A stretch of 11,986 nucleotides of DNA from contig JAQYPI010000104.1 in NCBI GenBank assembly GCA_028726925.1, forward strand, positions 1-11,986, given 5' to 3'. Numbering within the stretch: position 1 is the stretch's first letter; each line of letters begins with the position of its first letter. Positions 5,689 to 11,986 of the stretch are shown here, one piece after another. The notes under the pieces are model-generated. The model worked only from the letters and a program-made list of their open reading frames with translations. It was not told the DNA's origin and ran no database searches. The stretch comes from Caryophanales bacterium (GTDB lineage: Bacteria; Bacillota_I; Bacilli_A; RFN20; CAG-826). The translations under genes were made by a program, and so were the position numbers.

Positions 5689-6489
5689 ATGAACGAGAAA
5701 ATGTTTCGTTTGGATGGCAAGGTAGCTCTCGTTACCGGTGCCAGTTATGGAATCGGCTTCGGAATCGCTTCCGCGTATGCCGAAATGGGGGCGACGATCG
5801 TCTTCAACGACATCAACCAGGAAAAGGTCGACATGGGCGAGAAAGCCTATGCGGATATCGGCATCACCGCGAAAGGATATGTGTGCGATGTCACCAACGA
5901 GGAACAGGTCAAAGCCATGGTCGACAGCATCGTTGAGACCTATGGCCACCTCGACATCCTTGTGAACAACGCGGGCATCATTAAGCGCATCCCGATGGCC
6001 GAGATGAGCGTGAAGGATTTCTCCCAAGTCATCAACATCGACTTGGTTGGCCCCTTCATCTGCGCGAAAGCCGTCATCCCCCACATGATTAAAGAGGGCC
6101 ATGGCAAGATCATCAACATTTGTTCCATGATGAGCGAACTCGGCCGCGAGACCGTTTCCGCCTATGCTGCCGCGAAAGGCGGGCTCAAGATGCTCACGAA
6201 GAACATCTGCTCGGAATATGGCGAATACAACATCCAATGCAACGGCATTGGCCCGGGCTACATCGCGACCCCGCAGACCGCGCCGCTTCGCGAGAAGCAG
6301 CCGGATGGCTCCATGCACCCGTTTGATTCCTTCATCCGCGCGAAGACCCCGGCGAATCGCTGGGGCGACCCCGAAGACCTCCAAGGTCCCGCGGTCTTCC
6401 TCGCGAGCGATGCCTCGAACTTCGTGAACGGGCATATTCTCTATGTCGATGGCGGCATCCTCGCCTACATCGGCAAGCAACCGCAATAA
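5689..6489 (+). CDS. SDR dehydrogenase, KduD / gluconate 5-dehydrogenase type
   Basis: NAD(P)-dependent short-chain dehydrogenase of 266 residues, of the group annotated either as gluconate 5-dehydrogenase (IdnO/Gno) or as 2-dehydro-3-deoxy-D-gluconate 5-dehydrogenase (KduD). The cofactor motif TGASYGIG is at 16-23, NNAG at 93-96, catalytic S146, Y159 and K163; D41 after the second strand suggests NAD rather than NADP. The segment ICSMMSELGRETVSAYAAAK and the C-terminal GHILYVDGGILAYIGKQP are hallmarks of this group. Start: ATG 5689; the earlier in-frame ATG 5662 overlaps the -10 hexamer and can be excluded if that promoter is used. The ribosome binding site is modest (AAAGGG, 8 bases away). 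It is the first gene of the rightward operon. With a KDG kinase three genes later, the KduD role (interconverting a diketo sugar and KDG) is favoured over gluconate metabolism, by inference. Confidence 0.88.
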   Translation: MNEKMFRLDGKVALVTGASYGIGFGIASAYAEMGATIVFNDINQEKVDMGEKAYADIGITAKGYVCDVTNEEQVKAMVDSIVETYGHLDILVNNAGIIKRIPMAEMSVKDFSQVINIDLVGPFICAKAVIPHMIKEGHGKIINICSMMSELGRETVSAYAAAKGGLKMLTKNICSEYGEYNIQCNGIGPGYIATPQTAPLREKQPDGSMHPFDSFIRAKTPANRWGDPEDLQGPAVFLASDASNFVNGHILYVDGGILAYIGKQPQ

Positions 6490-6507
6490 AAAACAAGGAG
6501 GGGTTCC

Positions 6508-7515
6508 ATGAAATCCACGCGTCGTATCCTCTTAACCCTCGCCCTGGCGGGATCTTCCGTCGCCTTGGCTTCCTGCGCGAAAGACGTTCTCTCGTCTTGC
6601 TATCTGTCCTATGCGGGGGCCAACGGCATGGCTTATGTCCTCCGCGCGGACGTTACCGACACCAACGGATACATGACTTCCGTTTCCCTCGAAGGCGTCC
6701 CGACCGTTTCGATCCTCGCCCGCTTGTCCGCGGAAAAAGTCGCGGAACTCGGCGAGGAGCGCCTCGACAAAGACTACATCCGCGTGAATGGCGTCGAAGA
6801 TTACGACGGAACGACCAAAACCGTCTATTACGCCAAGCACATTAGCCTCAACGGCATGACTTGGACCGGCAAAGTTCGCGATACCGAAGTCTATCCGACT
6901 TCCTTCGCGGGGGAAGACCACGTGGTCTATTGCGCCGATAACGCCCTCGTTGGCGGAGATGGCTTGAGCGAAGATTACCTGAAATACATGACCGCGGACG
7001 TCGAATCCACGAGCCGTTATCGCCTTGGGGTTCGCTACCAAGCCTATTACGAAGCGGTCACGCAAGGTACCTTCCAGATCCTGAAAGAAGAGACCGCGAC
7101 GGAATCCGCGAAGCACGTCACCGGTTACACCTACACTTATGCGAACGCGCCTCTTGCCCCTCTGGCGCTGCCGGATGGCAAGATGTATCGCTCGGAAATC
7201 GATACCGAGTGGGCGGCTTCCGCGAAAGCTCTCTCCGAGCAAGTCGTCGCGAAATTGCCTCGTCTCAATTTCAAGAACCGCGTCGTTGGACCGGACAAGC
7301 GCAACAAGAACACCTATCGCGCCGATTCCAACGGCGATTGGTCCTACAACCCGACCCTCACGGACAATTTCGCCCAAGAGGATTTCGATAACCAAGACCT
7401 TTGGGTCTCCTTCGTGGGAGCCAAATCATCGGCGATGCCCGCGGCGGATTTCGTCGCCTGCATGAACGCCATCAACATCGGCTTTGCCGCCGGGGAATAC
7501 ACCTCGATTCGTTGA
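6508..7515 (+). CDS. Lipoprotein of unknown family
   Basis: A 335-residue exported protein with a clear lipoprotein signal: basic start MKSTRR, hydrophobic stretch to about residue 19, and lipobox LASC with Cys 23 as the modified residue, so it should be anchored on the outer face of the membrane. No other transmembrane segment is seen. The mature part is rich in Tyr, Thr, Ala and Asp, with strand-like segments, and matches no family I recognise. It is not a typical sugar-binding protein: it is shorter than those of MsmE type and lacks their look. An excellent AAGGAGGGG precedes the ATG, and the gene follows the KduD-like gene by 18 bases, so it is within the operon. A role in binding or sensing the extracellular polysaccharide is only suggested by position. 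Confidence 0.85.
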   Translation: MKSTRRILLTLALAGSSVALASCAKDVLSSCYLSYAGANGMAYVLRADVTDTNGYMTSVSLEGVPTVSILARLSAEKVAELGEERLDKDYIRVNGVEDYDGTTKTVYYAKHISLNGMTWTGKVRDTEVYPTSFAGEDHVVYCADNALVGGDGLSEDYLKYMTADVESTSRYRLGVRYQAYYEAVTQGTFQILKEETATESAKHVTGYTYTYANAPLAPLALPDGKMYRSEIDTEWAASAKALSEQVVAKLPRLNFKNRVVGPDKRNKNTYRADSNGDWSYNPTLTDNFAQEDFDNQDLWVSFVGAKSSAMPAADFVACMNAINIGFAAGEYTSIR

Positions 7516-7526
7516 GAAGGGTTACC

Positions 7527-8363
7527 ATGGGGTTCGTTCTTTGCTTTCCGGGATTCAAAAGGAAGGCCGCCTGCTTCAGCTATGACGATGGCGTCCTTCA
7601 GGATCGCGAATTGGTACGCTTGTTCCGCAAGCATCACATGCGCGCGACCTTTAATTTAATCCCGGGAACCTATGAAAAACGCGTGATCCGCAAGGACAAG
7701 GATGGGAACGACATCGATTGTTCCCACCTTTCCCTTTCCGAATCCCTAAAACTTTACGAGGGGATGGAGATTGCGAATCATTCGCTCACCCACCCTTGGC
7801 TGAACGCTTTGGATGCCCAAGGCAATCGCGCCGAAATCGCCGCGGCCGAGCAAGCCCTGTACGAACAATTCGGGACGGAGGTCCGCGGATTCGCCTATCC
7901 TTTCGGAACTTACGGGACGGCGACGCTTGAAACCCTTCAGGATCTCGGGTACTCCTACGCGAGGCCGACCCGGAGCACGTACCGCTTTTCCTCCCCCGCC
8001 TCTTGGCTATCTTGGCAACCGACGATCCACCATCGCGATTCGCTCCTTTGGCAAACCTTGGAAACCTTCCTCGCGACGGAAGAAGAACTCCCGGTTTTCT
8101 TCGTTTGGGGCCATGCTTACGAATTCGCGATCGACCACAATTTCGATATCATGGATGCCCTCCTTTCTCGGTTGGAGGGTGCGGATGACGTCGCCGTCAT
8201 GACGTGCCTTGAAGTCGCCGAATACAAAAAAGCCGCGTCCTTGGTTTACGAGATCCGCCGGGTGGACAACCACCGCCTCGTGAATCCGTCCTCAATGGAT
8301 ATCGACATGCTTTTTGAGGGGAAACCCATGCGGATCCCAGCCTATTCGGAGGTGGTGTTATGA
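7527..8363 (+). CDS. CE4-type polysaccharide deacetylase family, cytoplasmic
   Basis: NodB-homology metal-dependent deacetylase-like protein of 278 residues. Motif 1 is SYDDG with D20 (base) and D21 (metal), motif 2 is HSLTHP with H85 and H89 (metal), and the third motif region is YPFGTYG. A later WQPTIHH and a WGHAYEF motif resemble a subgroup of signal-less CE4 proteins seen in sugar-utilisation clusters. The full metal triad is present, so it should be active. The lack of signal peptide or membrane segment separates it from the peptidoglycan deacetylases and places it in the cytosol. Start: ATG 7527 with AGAAGGG five bases upstream; the frame extends further upstream but only over the lipoprotein gene. 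Its stop overlaps the kinase start (ATGA). The likely substrate is an acetylated or N-acetyl imported oligosaccharide, not known. Confidence 0.87.
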   Translation: MGFVLCFPGFKRKAACFSYDDGVLQDRELVRLFRKHHMRATFNLIPGTYEKRVIRKDKDGNDIDCSHLSLSESLKLYEGMEIANHSLTHPWLNALDAQGNRAEIAAAEQALYEQFGTEVRGFAYPFGTYGTATLETLQDLGYSYARPTRSTYRFSSPASWLSWQPTIHHRDSLLWQTLETFLATEEELPVFFVWGHAYEFAIDHNFDIMDALLSRLEGADDVAVMTCLEVAEYKKAASLVYEIRRVDNHRLVNPSSMDIDMLFEGKPMRIPAYSEVVL

Positions 8364-9361
8364 AAAACGGCATCGTCGTTTCCCTCGGCGAGATGCTCGC
8401 GCGTTTCTCTGCTCCCCGCGGAGTGTTGCTCAAGGAAGCCGGCACCTTCACCGTCCTTTACGGCGGTGCCGAGGCCAACGTCCTCGTTTCCCTCTCATCC
8501 CTTGGCTTCCCGACCCGTTACCTGACGCGCCTTTCCTCGAGCGATCTCGGGGAGGCCGCCCTTCGCTTTTTGAAAGGATATGACATTGACACCTCCTTCG
8601 TCCTTCGCGATCCGAGGCCTCTTGGGGAATATTTCCTCGAGGACGGCGAAGGCTCCCGCCCTTCCAAATGCATCTATCACCGGGGCGATTCCGCGGCCAT
8701 CGCGATGAGCCCGTCCGACTTTCCTTGGGATGAGGTCTTTCAAGACGCCGCCCTCTTCCACGGGTCTGGGGTCACGCTCGCGTTATCTGCGTCCGCCGCC
8801 GATACCTTGATTGTCGCCATGGGTGAAGCCAAAGCCCGTGGCATCAAAACCAGCTTCGATTTCAACTACCGTTCTCACATGCTTTCCCTCGAAAAGGCCA
8901 AGGAAATCTACCTCCGAATCGCGGAGAACGTGGACATTTGCTTCTGCTCCGCCTGGGACCTTCAAACCCTTCTCGGCTTCGAGCCCGAGGAAAAAGACGA
9001 AGATCGCCTGTTCCAAGACGCCTGCCGTCATTTCGGGTGGGATTACATCTTCACCAAGAAGCGCAAGATCCTCTCCGCTCGCAGACAAAACATCGAGGCG
9101 ATCGGCTACACCGCGGAAAAGAAATTCGCCGCGCCCAAGCATCGCTTCGAGATCTATGGTCGCATCGGCGCGGGCGACGCCTTCGCCGCCGGGGCGATCG
9201 CCGGCCTCCTCTTAAATTACGATGATGGAAAGAAGGCCCTTGATTACGGGACGGCGAACTGCATCCTCAAGCAATCCATCTCGGGGGATCAATCCAAATT
9301 CACCGTCGAAGACCTCGAACGCTATCTCTCGTCCGCCGGTCCCGGGGAGGTCATTCGATGA
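8360..9361 (+). CDS. PfkB-family sugar kinase, KDG kinase-like
   Basis: Ribokinase-fold carbohydrate kinase of 333 residues, closest in look to 2-dehydro-3-deoxygluconate kinases (KdgK), which make KDPG from KDG and ATP. Seen: sugar-binding region YGGAEANV (34-41), FDFNYRSHM (167-174 region), and the PfkB C-terminal signature GRIGAGDAFAAG (267-278) with D273 as catalytic base. The common DTxGAGD reads GRIGAGD here; an R-I in place of the T is familiar from the Bacillota/Bacteroidota KdgK branch, while the leading D is lost. ATG overlaps the deacetylase stop in ATGA, and GGAGG lies seven bases before it. The next gene overlaps its stop in the same way. Context with a KduD-type dehydrogenase favours KDG as substrate. 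Fructokinase or another ketose kinase remains possible. Confidence 0.87.
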   Translation: MKNGIVVSLGEMLARFSAPRGVLLKEAGTFTVLYGGAEANVLVSLSSLGFPTRYLTRLSSSDLGEAALRFLKGYDIDTSFVLRDPRPLGEYFLEDGEGSRPSKCIYHRGDSAAIAMSPSDFPWDEVFQDAALFHGSGVTLALSASAADTLIVAMGEAKARGIKTSFDFNYRSHMLSLEKAKEIYLRIAENVDICFCSAWDLQTLLGFEPEEKDEDRLFQDACRHFGWDYIFTKKRKILSARRQNIEAIGYTAEKKFAAPKHRFEIYGRIGAGDAFAAGAIAGLLLNYDDGKKALDYGTANCILKQSISGDQSKFTVEDLERYLSSAGPGEVIR

Positions 9362-10032
9362 GCCGGCTTCTATTCCTCGGGGATTCCCTCATGCAGGAAA
9401 ACGGGCCGGACACCTATCCCCAAACCGGCTGGCCCCAGGCTCTCAAGGAGTTCCTGCGGGACCCGGACACGCCCATCCTCGATTTCGCCAAGAACGGCCG
9501 GTCCACGAAATCCTTCGAGGACGAAGGCCTCCTGGCCATCGCGCTCGAGGCCGCTTGTCCCGGGGACATCGCCTTCATCGGATTCGGGCACAATGACGAG
9601 AAAGATGATCCCTCTCGTCACGCGGATGCCAGAACCGATTATCTGCGCAACATCGACCGCTTCCGAAAAGCCCTTCTTGAGAAAGGCGCCAAGGAAGTCA
9701 TCGTCCTCACCCCGATCGCGAGGTTACGTTATGGAGAAGGGGGAGAACTCCTCCGGACCCATGGCGATTACCCTTCCGCCTTGCGAGAACACGTCGGAAA
9801 GGAAGGGATTCCCCTCATCGACCTCGAGGAGCTAACCACCCTCGATCTCCTCGCCCATTCCCGGGCTCACAACGAACGCCATTACATGGTGCTCCCCCCG
9901 GGAAAATACCCTCGTTACCCCGAGGGAAAAGACGATACGACCCACCTGACCGAGGAAGGGGCCCGCTGGATTTGCTCGCTTGTCGCCGAGGCGTCCCAAG
10001 CGATTCCTTCCCTCTCCGGCATCATGAAATAG
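9358..10032 (+). CDS. SGNH esterase, CE12 rhamnogalacturonan acetylesterase-like
   Basis: SGNH/GDSL hydrolase of 224 residues resembling carbohydrate esterase family 12 proteins such as Bacillus RhgT/YesT, which remove acetyl groups from rhamnogalacturonan. Block I is GDSL with nucleophile S10, block II NGRSTKSF with G47, block III GFGHND with N79, and block V DTTH with D193 and H196, so the catalytic set is complete. The motifs GRSTKSFxDEG, FGHNDEKDDPSRH and THGDYPSALRE are particularly like CE12. There is no signal peptide, so it should act inside the cell on imported acetylated oligosaccharides, as the Bacillus enzymes are thought to do. It overlaps the kinase gene by ATGA. Its stop codon abuts the ribosome binding site of the ABC ATPase. 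The family call is good; the substrate is inferred. Confidence 0.88.
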   Translation: MSRLLFLGDSLMQENGPDTYPQTGWPQALKEFLRDPDTPILDFAKNGRSTKSFEDEGLLAIALEAACPGDIAFIGFGHNDEKDDPSRHADARTDYLRNIDRFRKALLEKGAKEVIVLTPIARLRYGEGGELLRTHGDYPSALREHVGKEGIPLIDLEELTTLDLLAHSRAHNERHYMVLPPGKYPRYPEGKDDTTHLTEEGARWICSLVAEASQAIPSLSGIMK

Positions 10033-10044
10033 GAGGCAACCTTT

Positions 10045-11127
10045 ATGCCAATGGAACTCAAGAACATCTACAAGATCTACCCGAACGGCTACCAGGCGAT
10101 CACGGACTTCAACCTCACCATCGAGGATAAGGAGTTCATCGTTCTCGTCGGTCCCTCGGGCTGCGGGAAATCGACCACCCTCCGCATGATCGCCGGCCTC
10201 GAGGATATCACCCACGGGACTTTCACGATCGACGGGAGAGTCGTCAACAAGCTGCCTCCCAAGGATCGCGGCATCGCGATGGTCTTCCAGTCCTACGCCC
10301 TTTATCCGACCCTCACGGTCTATGAGAACATGGCGTTCGGCCTCGACCTCGCCGGGTTCGACGAGGACGTCATCGCCGCGCGTGTTCAATCCACCGCCAA
10401 GATCCTCGGCCTCTCGGAATACCTCGACCGCCTCCCCCGCGCCCTTTCTGGCGGACAACGCCAAAGGGTCGCTCTCGGCCGCGCGATCATCCGTCACGCC
10501 AAAATCTTCCTCATGGACGAGCCGCTTTCGAACCTCGATGCCCGCCAGCGCGTCACGATGCGTGCCGAGCTTAGCCGCATCAGCCGCGAAATCGGGGCCA
10601 CCACGATCTACGTCACCCACGACCAAATCGAGGCCATGACGATGGCGAGTCGCATCGTCTGCATGGACGTCGGCGTCATCAAGCAGGTCGGAACCCCGGA
10701 AGAGCTTTATTTCCACCCGAAGAACCTCTTCGTCGCCGGATTCATCGGGGATCCCCCCATGAATTTCATCCGCGGCAAAGTGGATTCTGGCGTTTTCGCT
10801 TCGGATGACGGTTATTATTCCGTCGCCCTTCCGCAACCCTCCCTCCAAGGGAAAGGTATCGTGATCGGCTACCGTCCTGAGCATGCCCACCTCGCCTTGC
10901 CCGAGGGAAGCGATCCCGCGGATTACCTCGAGATGAAAGGCAAGATCGAGGTTTATGAGATGCTTGGCGACCTCCAGAACGTCTATCTTGCCGTCGGTGA
11001 GGAGAAAGCCATCATCAAGGTCGCCCCGGAAGTCGAACTCGAAATCGGCAATGATTTGATTTATTACGTGAAGAAAGCCGATTTCCATTTCTTCGACGCC
11101 GAGACGGAAGAAGCAATCGAGGAATAA
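10045..11127 (+). CDS. Sugar ABC importer ATPase, MalK/MsmK/UgpC type
   Basis: ATP-binding subunit of a CUT1-type carbohydrate importer, 360 residues. Walker A is GPSGCGKST (36-44), the signature LSGGQ (134-138), Walker B FLMDEPLSNLDA (155-166), and the switch H192 is in THD. The C-terminal 125 or so residues form the OB-fold regulatory domain typical of MalK-like proteins (FIGDPPMNFIRGKV, then YRPEHAHL). AGGAGG lies eight bases before ATG 10045; ATG 10051 (MELKNIY) is a weaker alternative. No permease or substrate-binding protein is present in the window. In Bacillota one such ATPase often energises several sugar importers, and that may be so here. It sits 12 bases after the CE12-type gene and 4 bases before the MATE gene, within the operon. 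Confidence 0.93.
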   Translation: MPMELKNIYKIYPNGYQAITDFNLTIEDKEFIVLVGPSGCGKSTTLRMIAGLEDITHGTFTIDGRVVNKLPPKDRGIAMVFQSYALYPTLTVYENMAFGLDLAGFDEDVIAARVQSTAKILGLSEYLDRLPRALSGGQRQRVALGRAIIRHAKIFLMDEPLSNLDARQRVTMRAELSRISREIGATTIYVTHDQIEAMTMASRIVCMDVGVIKQVGTPEELYFHPKNLFVAGFIGDPPMNFIRGKVDSGVFASDDGYYSVALPQPSLQGKGIVIGYRPEHAHLALPEGSDPADYLEMKGKIEVYEMLGDLQNVYLAVGEEKAIIKVAPEVELEIGNDLIYYVKKADFHFFDAETEEAIEE

Positions 11128-11131
11128 AAAA

Positions 11132-11986
11132 ATGGGCGCGAAGGGCTCCGCGGTTTCGCAGAAGGAGTTGGCGCGCCGGCAATTCATCCTGCACGGAAAC
11201 CCTTGGAAGGTCGTGCTCGTTATTGCCGCGCCTTTGCTTCTTTTCACGCTCTTCAATTACGCCTATTCGATCATCGACACGATCATGTGCTCCGAGATCG
11301 GGGAGAACGAGCTGAACGCCGTCGGGGCGCTTAGCCAAGCTAACAACCTGATCGCGGCCCTCGGCGGGGGACTTAGCGCCGGGGGGTCGATTCTTGTCGC
11401 GCGCGAAATCGGGAAGAAGAACTACGAGAAAGCGAAATCCCTCGCTTCCGCCCTCTTCCTCTACGTCTTCGCGATGGCGATTCTCACGTGCGCGCTGATC
11501 ATTCCGTTCGCCGCCCCGATCCTCAGGCTTCTCAACGTCTCCGAGACCTCGATTGAGGTAGGGCAGTACTATTTCATGGTCCTGATTGCCTCCTCCGCCT
11601 GCGTCATGGTCAATACCGTGTTCATGGGCGTCGAGAAAGCTAAGGGATCCACCCTTATGATTTCGCTCTTGAACATGGGCGTCGTCGTGCTCAAGATCGG
11701 CCTCAACGCCTTGTTCATCTACGGGTTCGGCTGGAAGGAAATGGTGTACGTTTCCCTCGCGACCCTTCTTGCCAACGCCGCTTTGACCCTCTTCGTCCTC
11801 GTTCGCCTTGCGACCAAGAACTACCTCTTCCATTTCTCGCTCAAGAACGCGGACAAAAGCAGGAAAACCGCGAGACGTACCCTCCATATCTCCTTCCCCG
11901 TCTTCCTCGGAAAGTTTGTCTTCTCCCTCGGAAAAGTCGTGATCAACGCCCTCTGCAAGAACTTCGGGGAATCTCTCGTCGGGGCC
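11132..11986 (+). CDS. MATE family efflux transporter, 3' end missing
   Basis: The first 285 codons of a multidrug and toxic compound extrusion protein, cut by the right edge (full members are about 440-480 residues). The frame is open from the ATG to the end of the window. It has a basic N-terminal tail, then helices starting at VLVIAAPLLLFTLFNYAYSIIDT, and the MATE pattern of A-x-P early in helix 1, IDTIMCSEIGENELNAVGA, and GGGLSAGGSILVAREIGKKNYEKAK between helices 2 and 3. Seven or eight hydrophobic helices are visible. GAGGA at 11119-11123, inside the end of the ABC ATPase gene, is eight bases before the ATG, so translation is coupled. Members export drugs, metabolites or other small molecules using Na+ or H+. 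Here the substrate is unknown, and its place in a sugar operon is odd. Confidence 0.9.
   Translation, partial: MGAKGSAVSQKELARRQFILHGNPWKVVLVIAAPLLLFTLFNYAYSIIDTIMCSEIGENELNAVGALSQANNLIAALGGGLSAGGSILVAREIGKKNYEKAKSLASALFLYVFAMAILTCALIIPFAAPILRLLNVSETSIEVGQYYFMVLIASSACVMVNTVFMGVEKAKGSTLMISLLNMGVVVLKIGLNALFIYGFGWKEMVYVSLATLLANAALTLFVLVRLATKNYLFHFSLKNADKSRKTARRTLHISFPVFLGKFVFSLGKVVINALCKNFGESLVGA

Noticed and set aside
5632..6486. 284-codon open frame on the - strand
   Set aside because: Exact antisense shadow of the SDR gene, whose cofactor and catalytic motifs are intact; the shadow protein resembles no family.
6532..7395. 287-codon open frame on the - strand
   Set aside because: Antisense to the lipoprotein gene, which has a strong ribosome binding site and a proper signal peptide; the antisense frame has neither.
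9832..11256. 474-codon open frame on the - strand
   Set aside because: It lies opposite the SGNH, MalK-type and MATE genes, all with full domain motifs. The antisense frame has no ribosome binding site or recognisable domain; long shadows are expected with this G+C-rich codon bias.
1..11986. CRISPR arrays, tRNA or rRNA genes, insertion sequences, phage genes, recoded TGA
   Set aside because: No spaced repeat array, cloverleaf, transposase or integrase was seen on either strand, and TGA ends several intact genes, so the standard code applies.

Overview
The window is a gene-dense stretch of a bacterial chromosome and probably comes from a Bacillota (Firmicutes) genome. Most genes carry strong AGGAGG-type ribosome binding sites, promoters look sigma-A-like, and genes sit in tight, often overlapping operons. 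TGA is used as a normal stop (serpin, lipoprotein, deacetylase), so this is not the mycoplasma code. Base composition is clearly above half G+C, with C/G-ending codons favoured. A GC-rich, probably host-associated (gut or rumen) member of class Bacilli would fit the serpin, the sugar genes and the YtrB-like ABC cassette. That placement is inference. No rRNA, tRNA, CRISPR array, insertion sequence or phage gene was seen.

Left part (1-1515, + strand): a serpin whose reading frame runs off the left edge, then a 44-residue charged small ORF with an excellent ribosome binding site. The small ORF converges on the next gene so that both stops share the same four bases (TTAA).

Middle part (1512-5543, - strand): reading leftwards from 5543 are a cytoplasmic GH13 alpha-amylase-type glycosidase and an AbrB/SpoVT-type regulator with its own promoter lying in a tandem repeat plus a dyad. 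Next come an ABC ATPase and an ABC-2 permease, overlapping each other and ending at a strong intrinsic terminator. A ten-helix DMT-type transporter follows, driven by a promoter so close to its ATG that the mRNA should be leaderless.

Right part (5689 to the right edge, + strand): a promoter region divergent from the GH13 gene, with two dyads, precedes seven closely packed co-directional genes. They are an SDR dehydrogenase of the KduD/gluconate 5-dehydrogenase group, a lipoprotein of no recognised family, a signal-less CE4-type deacetylase, a KDG-kinase-like PfkB sugar kinase, a signal-less CE12-type (rhamnogalacturonan acetylesterase-like) SGNH hydrolase, a MalK/MsmK-type ABC ATPase and a MATE exporter cut by the right edge. 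Two junctions are ATGA overlaps.

Read together, the right-hand operon looks like the intracellular end of an acidic-polysaccharide (pectin/rhamnogalacturonan-like) utilisation pathway. Imported oligosaccharides would be powered in by the MsmK-type ATPase, deacetylated in the cytosol by the CE12 and CE4 proteins, and the uronate-derived keto-sugar reduced (KduD) and phosphorylated (KdgK). The lyases, substrate-binding protein, permeases, isomerase and KDPG aldolase that such a pathway needs are not in the window, so the substrate is inferred.
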